Positions 53,456 to 63,886 of a DNA stretch of 64,000 nucleotides are shown piece by piece. Every line of letters starts with the position of its first letter. Within the stretch, counting starts at the first letter, position 1. Source of the DNA: Darksidea phi (Eukaryota; Ascomycota; Dothideomycetes; Pleosporales; Lentitheciaceae). The position numbers were made by a program, and so were the translations under genes. The notes under the pieces are model-generated. The model had not been told where the DNA came from and did not search any database. It was given only the letters and a program-made list of their open reading frames with translations. The stretch covers positions 1-64,000 of the forward strand of contig JASJFT010000119.1 of the NCBI GenBank assembly GCA_030770425.1. The letters run 5' to 3'.

Positions 53456-53600
53456 GTTCCGTTCCAAAAGGTGCCCTGTGACGTTCAGCGCAGCCGTCTC
53501 GCCCGACCGTTAAACTGGATTAATCCAGTCTCCAGACCCAACGAGCCGCTTGTGGTGAGTGTAGCAATGCTCTGACGGGGTAAAACAAGCGCTGCTGATC

Positions 53601-53930
53601 ATGTTTTCATCAGATAGCCATGGTACTACAACACTCAAACGACACGGTTCGTCTATAGCACCGTCCGCGCCACCATCCCAACTTGAACAGCCATGTACAA
53701 ACGATGATAAGGCGCATAGTCGCATTGTCGATTCGGCAAAGAGACTTTTCGGGTTTAACGGCTGGTCAACTGCAATCCGAGGCTTCGAGATAGATTTCGT
53801 ATGTCTTCCTAGCATCGCCGGTAATCATTAACCCCATTCTTACTACCAACGCAGGTAGACATAGACCGGAGCACTGGGAGACTCTCATCGAATCTGGAGT
53901 CAGGGGGAACCTTAAATCGTTAAACAAGGA
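53601..53930 (+). pseudogene. Rad52/Rad22-like N-terminal fragment
   Basis: 53601-53800 gives HSRIVDSAKRLFGFNGWSTA then IRGFEIDF. A 54-nt intron (GTATGT...AACGCAG, 53800-53853) follows, then VDIDRSTGRLSSNLESGG and a stop. The run FGFNGWSxxIxxxxxDFVDxxxxTGR is the strand-annealing core of Rad52 and is hard to explain otherwise. The parts before (ATPase-free N-terminus, KxxYIEGW) and after (RVTLKDGTxHEDxGYG) are missing or out of frame. It is best seen as a partial duplicate that has decayed; a working Rad52 must be elsewhere. Confidence 0.5.
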
Positions 53931-54389
53931 GGCGGGCGTGAAAAAGCCCCACCATGTCGGGCTGATACCAATATCCTCAACGACGGCGCGGTGTTCATCC
54001 AGCGTGAACGTGGGAATAAACTAATAATGCCCAAAGACTAGGTAGCGGGGGAATGTTGAAGATCGTTGACATGTGTAGGCTTTGCTCCTTCGAAATTAAA
54101 CTATTTCTCTGTGCACTAAGAGTTGGAATGCGTTCCACGCATACAGTGCATTTCCTCCGGGCGCCACGTAAGAATGTTGACGCTCGCAAACGATAGCGTG
54201 CATAAACTCCGACCGCCTCGTGTGAGCCTTCGACGCGGGACTCGCTAGGAGAGATAAACCGGGCTAATAATAACTATTCAACAGTCAATTTGGGGCCGCG
54301 AACAAGTGGGGGTCGTCGACGCCGTCACCATTATCGCTACCTTGTTAGATCAGCGAAGATCCCCCGATTCTTAGAGTGTAGAAGGGGCG
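53931..54389. other. Spacer
   Basis: No supported feature between the Rad52-like fragment and the next possible relic. Confidence 0.35.
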
Positions 54390-54615
54390 CAACGTGTCCG
54401 CTGAAACTGGTTCTAACTGGGATTTGGATATTGTGGACATGGATCTGCTCCAGGATAACGAGAGACGAGCGACTGGGCTTATGGGAAAGAGCCGTGCTCC
54501 AATGGCCACGGCGTTTATAACACCAGGTGGATGTCGACGGGTGGGGCGCCATTGTGGGATCCTGATGGCGAGATGAAATTTAACAAGTTTTTGTGGTGTG
54601 GGAAGGGTGGGTTGT
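54390..54615 (+). pseudogene. Unassigned relic with one frameshift
   Basis: 54397-54470 reads VSAETGSNWDLDIVDMDLLQ then DNERRA. With a one-base shift near 54473 it continues SDWAYGKEPCSNGHGVYNTR, WMSTGGAPLWDPDGEMKFNK and FLWCGKGGL, stop. The aromatic- and Gly-rich string looks like real protein (wall enzyme or lectin-like), but I cannot name the family. There is no start codon in context. Confidence 0.35.
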
Positions 54616-54807
54616 GAATGTCAAGCTGAAGGATTGGGGGCTTGGGTGGCGTGTTCCAACAAATCAACGCGTGCAGCACATTCCTAGACTCCCAATTGGC
54701 ATCTGGAACGTGTTGAGAGGAGGTGCCCCGCACCTCACGTGTACCGTGGATCCGCTTCCTCCTGAACTCGACCGACATTCTTCAACTGAAACGAACAATT
54801 CACCAAT

Positions 54808-56472
54808 ATGTCTCCAGGCGCGGGGACATCCAACGACGAGTTGATGACGTTTTTCGCCGGGTTGAGTTCTATAGCTTCTCGAAATAGAGTTGGGACCATG
54901 CCCGGAGAATACGAGAAAAATCCCTGTCTTCTTCCACTTTTGCAACAGCGGCAGGCTCGGCGGTCGCTCCTGAGTCTTCCTCATGAGCTGCTTTTGGAAA
55001 TCGCGGAGCTTCTTCCATGCCCACGCGACATCTGCAGCTTGATGCGCGTCAACCGACAACTCCACGCTTATCTACGAGAAGTCCCGCTTCGGCAAAACAT
55101 AAAGCACCACGACAGCAGCCTTCTACCATGGGCTGTGCGCCACAATCGCGTCGAGTTAGTCATTCGCCTGATCAAACTCAAAGCTGACTTGAACACTACT
55201 TGCCTGTGGGGTGGCTTCCATGCCATGTCCACGGCAGGGATGCCCTTCTGGAAGTCGAAGACACCATTGCAAATAGCCGTCGAAAAAGATAACCTACGCC
55301 TCATAAAGATCTTGTGGAAAGCGCAAAAATCGACATCTATTGTGCTTGACGGTACAACGTTGGCGCTGGCACTGGAACGGCGAAATGAGGCGATTGCGAG
55401 GATCCTTCTTAATGACGTAAGACAAGTAGACTTCGACGTGGCTGCCACAGGAAAGACGCTACTTCATCTAGCCTGCGACAAGAGACTTGTTGAAACAACG
55501 CGTTGTTTGCTAGAGAGAGGCGCAGATCCGAACTGGAAAAGACGTTTTAAATACGCGCAGGACCTGCTACATATCAAAGATCCTCATACACAACGACTGG
55601 ATGCCGACGGCCTACAAATACTGCGTATGTTGTTCCTGTACCAGCTGGACCCAGACGAAGACCTGCAGAGAATTGGAGCCGAGCATACCGACCCTAGAGT
55701 ACGTTACCTTTTCGGCTTGAAGACGCACACCAGTAAGATCGCGGAAGCAATCAAAGCGAGCCAAGCTGAGTACCAATACAACGCGTCTTTCCCACCCCTA
55801 GCGCATTCCCCTTTGATGACAGGAAGCCGAGAAGTCTCCGGGACGGATGTGTGGACTATCCAAGACACGCAGCATTTGAGGAAGTGTTTGAGCAGACCGC
55901 AGAAGGAGGAGTCAAAGCCAAGCAGAAGCACTGGGAAAGAATGTATGAAGGTATATTCCGACCCTTTCCCAAGACTGGGTAGTGGACAACAGACTCAAGG
56001 GAGTCATGCGCATCAGCGGTGGTCCGATTTCCAGAAGCGGGAGCAGTCCAGATGCCAGAAAGCAGAAGCATCGCAATCTAAGGAAAGCGCAGCGTCTGAA
56101 TGTTCGATAAACTCCCCGGATGTAGATCCCGATCCCTTTCCTCCGTTAGTCGCCAAAGCAGGAAAATTGAGCGTACAGGTGAAACACCAGTGGGCCCATA
56201 TCCAAAACGAGTCACAAATTACGCGCAATACAACAAAAGCGTTGGAGACTGTTCCGCTTAAAGGTCTTCCTCCCAAAGCGACAGGATTTCCGCCTCTGAG
56301 CTCTCTGATGCCGCATGCCAAGAATGCTTCAGACATCTTCACTGACTTTCGTCGGCGTGACGCAGGCTCTTCGTACAGCGACAATCGAATGGACACAGCC
56401 AATACTATTTCTCCAAAATCCAAATCCGTCAAGGCACAGAATGAGTCGGCCCGTCGCAAAAATCAATTGTAG
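54808..56472 (+). CDS. F-box and ankyrin-repeat protein
   Basis: Single exon, 554 residues, ATG at 54808. An F-box-like motif is at about 52-90 (LLSLPHELLLEIAELLPCPR, DICSLMRVNRQLHAYL), which would bind Skp1 in an SCF ubiquitin ligase. Ankyrin-type helices follow at about 105-245: LLPWAVRHNRVELVIRLIKL, TPLQIAVEKDNLRLIKILWK, LALALERRNEAIARILLNDV and TLLHLACDKRLVETTRCLLE then RGADPNW. The rest (from about 310) is low-complexity, charged and Ser-rich, and carries four F-P-x-L motifs (SFPPLAH, PFPRLGS, PFPPLVA, GFPPLSS). The target is unknown. The fusion of F-box and ankyrin is common in fungi. Confidence 0.85.
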   Translation: MSPGAGTSNDELMTFFAGLSSIASRNRVGTMPGEYEKNPCLLPLLQQRQARRSLLSLPHELLLEIAELLPCPRDICSLMRVNRQLHAYLREVPLRQNIKHHDSSLLPWAVRHNRVELVIRLIKLKADLNTTCLWGGFHAMSTAGMPFWKSKTPLQIAVEKDNLRLIKILWKAQKSTSIVLDGTTLALALERRNEAIARILLNDVRQVDFDVAATGKTLLHLACDKRLVETTRCLLERGADPNWKRRFKYAQDLLHIKDPHTQRLDADGLQILRMLFLYQLDPDEDLQRIGAEHTDPRVRYLFGLKTHTSKIAEAIKASQAEYQYNASFPPLAHSPLMTGSREVSGTDVWTIQDTQHLRKCLSRPQKEESKPSRSTGKECMKVYSDPFPRLGSGQQTQGSHAHQRWSDFQKREQSRCQKAEASQSKESAASECSINSPDVDPDPFPPLVAKAGKLSVQVKHQWAHIQNESQITRNTTKALETVPLKGLPPKATGFPPLSSLMPHAKNASDIFTDFRRRDAGSSYSDNRMDTANTISPKSKSVKAQNESARRKNQL

Positions 56473-58334
56473 AAGTTCGAGTTATAGAGGACGAGGCACA
56501 TAAAGTATTGGTGTCGAGGGGCACACCAGCGCAACTACAACATGGTGAAAAACGACACACAGCGAGAACTCAACAATTGAAAAGACTCATCAAAAAAGCA
56601 TCAAAACACTCCTGCTAGCGGCTGCAGCAGGAACTGACCGACAAAACCTGCGAGCAAGCTACACAATATGATACGTCTATCGAACGCAGCAACAGTCGCC
56701 TAGCCGCGACACAGCAACACGAGAGCGATGACGGAGCCCAAATACTTCTTTAGTGCAGTCACAACACACAGTATCTAGCCATGGGCCTTCTGGTCAGCCC
56801 AACGCCAACCGACCATGTTTGCGACGTCCCGCATCGACGAAACGGCTTCCTCTCTCACACGAGCCACCTCACAAACGCAGCACGCTACCGGTGCCACACA
56901 ATACTGCAGACCAACAGACAGCCTCGTCCCACTATCGCCCCCAGTGTCGGAGGAGTGGTGGCCTTTTGACACACCCGACAAGGTCTAAGGAGGTTCGTGC
57001 GAGAGCTCTCATGCTTCATAGATCCAACGGCGCGCCTAAGCGGAGCATCGCTCTCGTGGGGCTATATCGTGACAAAATGCTACTGCCGCTGCGTTTGGTG
57101 GCAGGCCACACCAGAAAATGCGGTCGCATAGGAATCTAGTGGTTAGCTTCACAACACCAAAGATAATGGAACTTAGAGAACACATCCTAAGCCCCGAGGG
57201 CGTGATGGTAAGCGCACACACACACGGAATAAACACTAGAGAGAGACTGAAGGTATTGCGGCCGCAACACACGAGGTAATATACCTCTACGAGCCTGAAC
57301 ACAATTATAATGAAAATGCTTCATGTACGGTATATAAGCAGGAGCGGAAATTGAGGAACAAACACACAGATAGATACGTCACTTCTTCGGCGAATTGGAT
57401 AGAAGCCAGACCACAAGCGGGGGCTAGGGGACAGCTGGCATGCGCCTAAAGTATGTCCTTTTGCTCAACCCGAATAATACTACGGCATCGACCTGGATGT
57501 TCGTCATTTTGGGCACCATGAAGCCTATGCTCGGCATTATCTGCGCTTGCTTGCCTGTATTTCCAGCTATTTGTACTCACTACTCAGACAAGCGCATTAT
57601 GGCCTAGAACATCGACGGAGGCGACGGGGCTGGTCCCAGAAAGTCCGACCCCACTACTAAAAGCTTGAACAATTCATCCAGCAACAACAAGTACGCCAAG
57701 TTTCAGCACCTTAACGACCATAAGTTACTCCACATCAACTAGGTGAAGCTAGCGCTACGGGTACGGCCTCGAGCTCTTAGTGAATATTATAACACACTAG
57801 CATAATAGAAGGATGTGCTATTACTACCAAACATATTCTTCTATGAATTCTTAATTATACCGTTCTTAACAGAAACACAATGAAGTATATTTAGATAAAG
57901 TAACATTGAAAATTCCTCGAACATCGAAGAAAATGAAATTATTGAAGAGGAGTCCGGGTTCCGTATATAGAATCACTAGAAATAAAGACTATCATGTTAA
58001 TATATCGTGCTTAAGAGACACTGTGGGCTCCGAGATAACAGAAGGTGGATCTGCTTGGTCATGCTGAAGGCCAGTCAAGTGATGGCCCTTAATAACACAT
58101 ATATAAGCTTTTAAAAATGCCCTCACGCTTTTCATATCAGCTACCGTTATAGAACAGTGAATTCCGTGCTTTGTCTTACCACAACCCTATGCTTATTGAT
58201 TCCCCCTCCGGTGAAATTTTATAGTCATAACATTGAAATTCGGGCTTATCTCCGGGTGGGGAGAAATTTAGAAGCAGGCGTTAATTTGTTATATCTAATC
58301 CACAAGGTAGCAGGGAAGAACCTCTCAGCACCCG
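56473..58334. other. Long gene-free stretch
   Basis: About 1.9 kb. Short frames on both strands (for example 56753-57139) have no motif, splice structure or credible start. TA-rich between 57780 and 58020. Nothing recognised. Confidence 0.5.
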
Positions 58335-59057
58335 TTATACCGTTCCGTTCGGAAAGGTGCAACTCTCGGGCCAACTCGGTAAACCATCGACGTCGAGGCT
58401 CCTGCAATCGCCGTATTGAATGCAAAACTTGTCCGAGAACCAATAACGTTCATAGGTACGAGCCCTCCACTGTAGCTTTGCGTGCAGTTTCAGATTAGCC
58501 GCCGATATGCGACTGACCTCGTTCTCATCAAAAGAGGTTAGGATGTTCAGAAACAGGTCCTCCTGGCATCCAGCTCCCCTTGCGTACGTTATATTTTTGG
58601 CAGTCTGCGCACCAGATGTAGAAGAGAGCGTTACCGGTGTAAATTGAGTCTGGAGTCCAGTTAACTCGCGCTAGTAATCCTCCATCTAAGGGACACGTAC
58701 AGGTCCGTCGTCGTACTCCCAGGCCACTCTTGTCTCGATCTTCCCAGTTATACTCTTCGCATTCTCCGGGACGTATTCTACCTCGTTGATCGTGTAGGCG
58801 TAAACCGTCTTGTCGAAGTCGATCTGAACGCGGACATAGCACCGGTGGACACCTAATGGAGGAGGGCCTGGGTTGGCACTCTTCGTCGCAAATGCGATAT
58901 CCAATGAGGAGAGATCGGTCGCGAGGGAGACATTAACCTGGAATGGGCAATATCGGATGAAGATCGGTTCTACGATGGTGACATTGGAAGGTTGGGTCTC
59001 TGCGTGCGCATCAGCGGAGCAGAACAAATGTAAGAGTATCAGCAATAACTGCAGCAT
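58335..59057 (-). CDS. Small secreted protein of unknown family
   Basis: Start ATG at 59057 with a strong signal peptide (MLQLLLILLHLFCSADAHA). Exon 1 is 59057-58701. A 51-nt intron (GTACGT, GTTAACTGG branch region, CTCCAG) is phase 0, and exon 2 is 58649-58335, open for 104 codons. Total 223 residues. Exon 1 contains IRYCPFQVNVSLATDLSSLD and GVHRCYVRVQIDFDKTVYAY, a beta-rich, two-Cys pattern that recalls DUF4360-like secreted proteins only loosely. Exon 2 adds Cys in GAGCQEDLF, DKFCIQYGDC and PESCTF. An alternative reading uses another frame across 58690 (RVNWTPDSIYTGNALFYIWC) and would need a frameshift; I prefer the intron model. It shares a 557-bp divergent promoter with the LPMO gene. 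Confidence 0.5.
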
Positions 59058-59614
59058 GTTGACAAGAATCTAGCTGACAATCCTCTCCGTCAAGGCTTAG
59101 ACAAGTCGTTAGAAGAGAGATATAGCAAGTAGTTTGAGGAGAGCATCGCTTCCACTATGGTTACAATGCAGATCAGGTCTGCCTTACCTCTCCGCATATT
59201 ACTTTTCCCCGCGCCGCTAGTTACTGTTCGTAGCTGGGAGATTACAGGCTGAGTCTGCATACATGTATTTAGCCTTATGGGTGTGCTGCGACTGGCGGAC
59301 ACCTCTCCTAATGTTGACCCAACTAGGAAATTTAGCGAGGTTCCTCTATAAATTAATACAGCGAGCGACCCGTGATGCGGGGTGTTTTAGCGGCTGAATG
59401 AGGGTGGTGCAAGGCGCTCTCTCGTATAGCAAAGGCAGCGCGTACGAGAATCGTACACCGGCCAACTCTCCCGGTTCTATGTTTCTTTGTAGGAGTACAT
59501 ATCCATCACCGCTACATCCGTGTAGCTTAGCGATTCCAGCTCCAGCATTTCTTGCACAATACGCTCTCCTACCTCCAACTTCAGGTCGAACATCTCCCGT
59601 CTTCCGTCTATCCA
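59058..59614. promoter_or_regulatory. Divergent promoter region of secreted-protein and LPMO genes
   Basis: 557 bp separate the start codons at 59057 (minus) and 59615 (plus). No coding frame is supported. Shared control of two secreted products is plausible, but no specific site was identified. Confidence 0.4.
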
Positions 59615-60669
59615 ATGCATTTCTTGCTGCTGAATATTCTACTGCTTTTTAGGCAAGGCGTTACCGCCCACTGTACGTCATATTCACACCTGTGCGCTGC
59701 CAGTCCTCACCATCCCAGACTTGCTCTCCAAATTATCCCACAACGGGGGCCCGGTAAGCAAAAACTGGCAATATGTTAGGTATAGGCTTCCTCTTCCCTC
59801 TTGTGGATGTAATCCAGGGCCAACAGCCGTTATGGTAGGCAGGTTACACCAGGCTTCGGCGGTCCCCGCGTACAACCAGCAACCATGAATCCAATTTATG
59901 AACTCTACGACGACAATATCCGTTGTGGAAGAGGGGCCACGATGACGGGACATGATGTTGAAACGCTGGCTGTCAGCGCTGGAGATGAGATTGGGTTTGT
60001 TCCCACTCAGACGGGTGATGGCAAAGACGTAAGTGCCAAAAAAAAAACCACCCCATTCATCTTTCTCCTGATATAGGTTAGACCGACGTCTACTTTTACC
60101 ATCCTGGATTCGCGCAAGCTTACCTATCGCGAGCACCGGCGGACTTAGAATCGTACACTGGGGATGGCGATTGGTTCAAGGTTGCGTACATAGGTGCGAA
60201 AAACGATAACGAATGGGCGATCCTAGGTCATACCATGGTTGGTTGAACATTCCCATGTTAATCCCACCTAACCGTGCTGACATTTCCGAGGCGAATTTTA
60301 CGCTTCCTAAGACGACACCGCCTGGAAAATACCTCCTTCGTCTCGAGGTAATCTTCGGAATCACGCATGAATTCAACGTCACTCAATTTTACATCAACTG
60401 CGCACACATCGAAGTCAATGGCCCTGGTGGCGGTAAGACGCCTTGTGCTGTCGACTTGGCCGGGCTAATCTTCGCTCAGGAAAGCCTGGCCCAATGGTCA
60501 AATTCCCGGGTGCGTACGACATCTGGGATCACGGTACGTTTGACGACTGTAAAGCAGTCTTGACGCTAATTTTGTTCATGTTGTAGCCATTTGGGAGCCC
60601 GCTCACGTAACCGGATTGCGAAACCTCACTGGTTTTGTGGCCCCAGGACCCCCGGTTTGGGAAGGGTAG
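59615..60669 (+). CDS. AA9-type lytic polysaccharide monooxygenase
   Basis: Seven exons join in phase: 59615-59672, 59719-59779, 59827-60028, 60082-60237, 60291-60432, 60480-60533, 60587-60669; 251 residues. Introns are 46-53 nt. The intron after exon 4 has an unusual GTTGGT donor but a good branch (CCTAAC/GCTGAC). The signal peptide MHFLLLNILLLFRQGVTA is cut to leave His19 as mature residue 1, the first copper ligand. The second ligand is H114 in DVYFYHPGFAQAYLS. The axial pair Q191/Y193 is in TQFYINCAHIEV. Other AA9 marks are NWQYV, AGDEIGF, TPPGKYLLRLE, GPMVKFPGAYD and the ending PGPPVWEG. No CBM1 is attached. It would oxidatively cleave cellulose or another beta-glucan. Confidence 0.82.
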
Positions 60670-60778
60670 GCGAAGGATGTGTTTGCAGCAGACGAGCTTA
60701 TTAGCGAATTGCTTGTACGGATTGGGGTTACTATGAAACAATTTTCTCATCTTTGATAGGAGCAAGTGGTCTCTTTTT

Positions 60779-61508
60779 ACCCTCATCCTTGATCAAACTA
60801 AATAACCGTTTCTTGCCTTGTCCTTGATAAGGGTAGAGTGAAAAATAATTTAGTTCTAATACTTTATAGTTTTTTTCTACATTTATTTATTTTAAAAAAC
60901 TTGAAATGTATTAAACTAAAATAATAAAATTTTCTCTATTCTCTCTTTAAACTACCCTATATATAATACTTGCTCCCCCTTTTCTCTTTCCCTCAAGCTT
61001 AGTAGCTAGCCAATATCGAGCTCAGGAGGGTACCTTACTTAGTCGTATAAACTATATAGTTCTTATTATATTACTACGAAGGAGGAGCTAAAGGGTAAGT
61101 ATAGAGTATTAAGGTTGTTGAGTATATGATATAGAAGGTTTCACGTACTAGTATATAAATACCCGCGAACACCCGCGCGCCCTTAATACTACCCAATGAC
61201 CCAGCTACTAAGCTCTACATCAGCCAGCTACTAAGCTCGATATAGGCCAGCTGCTGAGCTCGATATCAGCTAGTTACTGAGCCTCATACTAAGCCTGATA
61301 CTGAGCCTAATACTGAGCCTAATACTGAGCCTAATACTGTAACTAATACTGTGCCTGATACTGTGCCTGATACTATACCCCGATCCTTAATAATGCTGTC
61401 CTAATCAAGGATAGGGACGCCCTCATCAAGGATAAGGGTTTGCCCCATCAAGGATCGGGCGCACTCACCAAGGATGAGGGCAAGGTACCATAGTGATATC
61501 TACTCTAA
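60779..61508 (-). repeat. Complex repeat element C, copy 2 (inverted relative to copy 1)
   Basis: 61020-61505 read on minus aligns with 44190-44740: the CCTTGATGAGGGC-type array (61380-61490), eight 12-bp TACTGAGCCTAA-type units (61281-61377), GAGCTC/TATATC units (61205-61275) and the block GTCGTATAAACTATATAGTT (61038). This copy also has CCTTGTCCTTGATAAGGG at 60815-60832 near its other edge, facing the inverted TCAAGGATGAGGGCAAGG at 61477-61494. Its own ends are therefore inverted, as in a TIR element. An AT-rich core lies at 60838-60960. No open frame. Confidence 0.85.
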
Positions 61509-63744
61509 GTTTTTACTTAAGTAAGCTTAACTTAGGATAGGATTAGAGGAACCTGAATATGGATTCCAAGCTTTACGTGCGCCACATCAAGGATCGTAGG
61601 ACGGAAAATGTGCCGCAGGGAGCAGACAAGGCTCCAGCAACAGTATTGGGTACAACGCGGACGTCGACTCCGGGAAGTACTGGAAGGGCAAGTTCCGATG
61701 AAAGCGAGAAGACTATGATGGGTTCTTGGGCTCGAGCGTTAGTCCTACTCGACCAACGATAATTGTAGATTGTGAGCCCTAAACTCCTTCCCCGGAACAG
61801 AATGTTATATCCGGTATAAATGATGTCCTCATCTAAGGGCCAAGGTGATCTACACGACTCAGCATCTCTCCCTTTGTTGCTCCGACCAGACTCCGCTATA
61901 CCAGCTTGCTGAATAGGTCTGGCGAAGAGATCTATGCGCGGGAAAGCAAGTTTACCCTTGCGTAGAATTCAAAGCCATTGTGGATGAATCTGCCATTGGT
62001 AGCATTCAATAAGGGGATTTACAAGAGCTAATGCGAAAGCTTTACCAAGACGCTTGTGCGATTAATGGATATCTCTTTGACACTGAATTTTTTATATATT
62101 TCTACGGTTCTTTACGTCCCACATGCCCAACGGAGAAATACACGATGCTCTACAGTAAGTGAATTACGCCAAAACCTGAAATGGACAGAAAGCCAAGAAA
62201 GTCTGATCGTCAATCATTGCTGCGATGTTGGATCGCAACCATACACTTTACTGTACCTGTCGTAGAACAGCCACAAACAAGGTCGAGTAGGAGACCACGC
62301 GCTCTCACATTCACTTAGTAGATCCGGCAAAAAAAAAAACTCCCCGCTGTGTTGGACAGCACTGCACACTGTGACGGCATAGTAGGGGTTGCCGTCCTTG
62401 TCTGGCTCCGGGACGCTGAGGCGCTCAACCGCGAGCGTGGAATTATAACCGAAGATAGAACGAGTTGTCGATGCTGCTCCTCGGGCTACCCCCCATCTGT
62501 GGAACGCTATCTAAAGGTCGTCAGCCTAGCACTCAAGAGAGGAGGTGAAACTTACTTAGAGAAGCGTTGTAGAAAGATGTGTGGTTTCAGCGTAGGCGTG
62601 CCTGGGCCGTAGATGATGAGTTGGCGCAGGCAACTACCTTACGCAAACCAGTTTCTCGGTCCTCAAGATTCCACTGGTAGCAACTCCCGACATGCATGAT
62701 CATAGGATGATGATTCATGATGCCGAGAATTAGCGATCAGGAGGCGACTTGTTTGGGACCGAAGGGATCAGGAATTTCCGGATTCAGTTTTTTGGTGGAG
62801 GGTTGAGAGGATGAATTTGGATGACAGATTGTTTTTTCCCGCGCTGCCAACTACGAGTTTAAGTAGACGCGAACTTGGCTGGAAGCGGACGGGAAAGCAC
62901 CTCACCGGTCTTGGCATTTGGCCTGTGCAGACTGGCTGCGCCTCTCGCTCGATTGCCTGTTTCAGCAGGGATTGTGCATCGATGAAGCCTCGCGAACCGT
63001 TTGCTTTTTTACCTTGGTCCCATTGCTTGAGTGCATAACCTAGAATTACGCGGCCGAGATTGCCAAGTGCGGCTTTGATAAAGATCAGCGTAAGCGTTGC
63101 TTATCGCATATTGTTTTGGGCGTAGAACAACAGATTGCGCCTCGACAAGCTTGCGACGAGCGGGCGCTGTTGCGGGACGCGCTAAAGCCTCGCTTACTAG
63201 GTGGTCTTGATAGCGAACTACTCGCACCCATTTGTCCACAGCCAATTACCATGCGCAAATCAGTTTCCCGGCGCAAGAGAAGCGATGTGACGGAGCAACT
63301 CGAAGGCCCTGTGAGAAAGCGGACGCAGGCTGTGATGCAATCCGGGCCTAGGGTCAGGTTTTATAGTGTTGTTAGAGATTTTGTGATCGTGTATATCTTC
63401 GCTGAGAGTTGGGGGTGCAGTTAATGTAGGGTTTGATCAATCAGGATTGCTGTTTCTCATGTTGGCAAGAGCCGTATCGATCTCTTCTGGGTCCCTAGGT
63501 GTAAGTTGTGAAACGGGCAGGGTTTCCAGCTTGGGAATAGTAGTACGGAGCAAAATCCACAACATTTATTTTCTCTACTATTTCTCCACGACAGCGACTA
63601 CAATGTATAGGACTCACAGGAATTTACTAATCCGTTGTTCCCGTTTCCACCTATCCAACAATTACTTTCGACACGTCCATCACGCATCGCACGATCCATC
63701 TTCCAAGAATTATTTCCCCCAATACTGAAGAAGAATTAGGACAT
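61509..63744. other. Long region without a supported gene
   Basis: About 2.2 kb. Plus frames at 61559-61762, 62349-62612 and 62811-63038, and minus frames at 63009-63276, are open but short. On minus, two neighbouring frames read AALGNLGRVILGYALKQWDQ and GSRGFIDAQSLLKQAIEREA, which look like genuine protein split by a frame change, possibly a decayed gene. The family was not recognised. A 10-base A-run is at 62330. Confidence 0.35.
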
Positions 63745-63886
63745 GAAAGGGTCGTAATCCCTTGGGTTTCAACAACCTTCTTGCGTTTCAAGGCATTTGG
63801 GACGAATACCTTTTTCTGTCACCTTTTTGGGTTATTCCGCGAGTTCGACGACTCAATGGCTGTCACTCATTCGAAAGGGTCGTAAT
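63745..63886 (+). repeat. Dispersed repeat B, copy 2, flanked by a 14-bp direct repeat
   Basis: Homologous to minus-strand 34778-34912. This copy is bracketed by identical GAAAGGGTCGTAAT at 63745-63758 and 63873-63886. The direct repeats may be a target-site duplication or part of the element. Non-coding. Confidence 0.7.

Noticed and set aside
58528..58842. Frame reading RVNWTPDSIYTGNALFYIWC as the true second part of the secreted protein
   Set aside because: It needs a frameshift, whereas a phase-matched 51-nt intron opens another frame of 104 codons. Kept as an alternative only.
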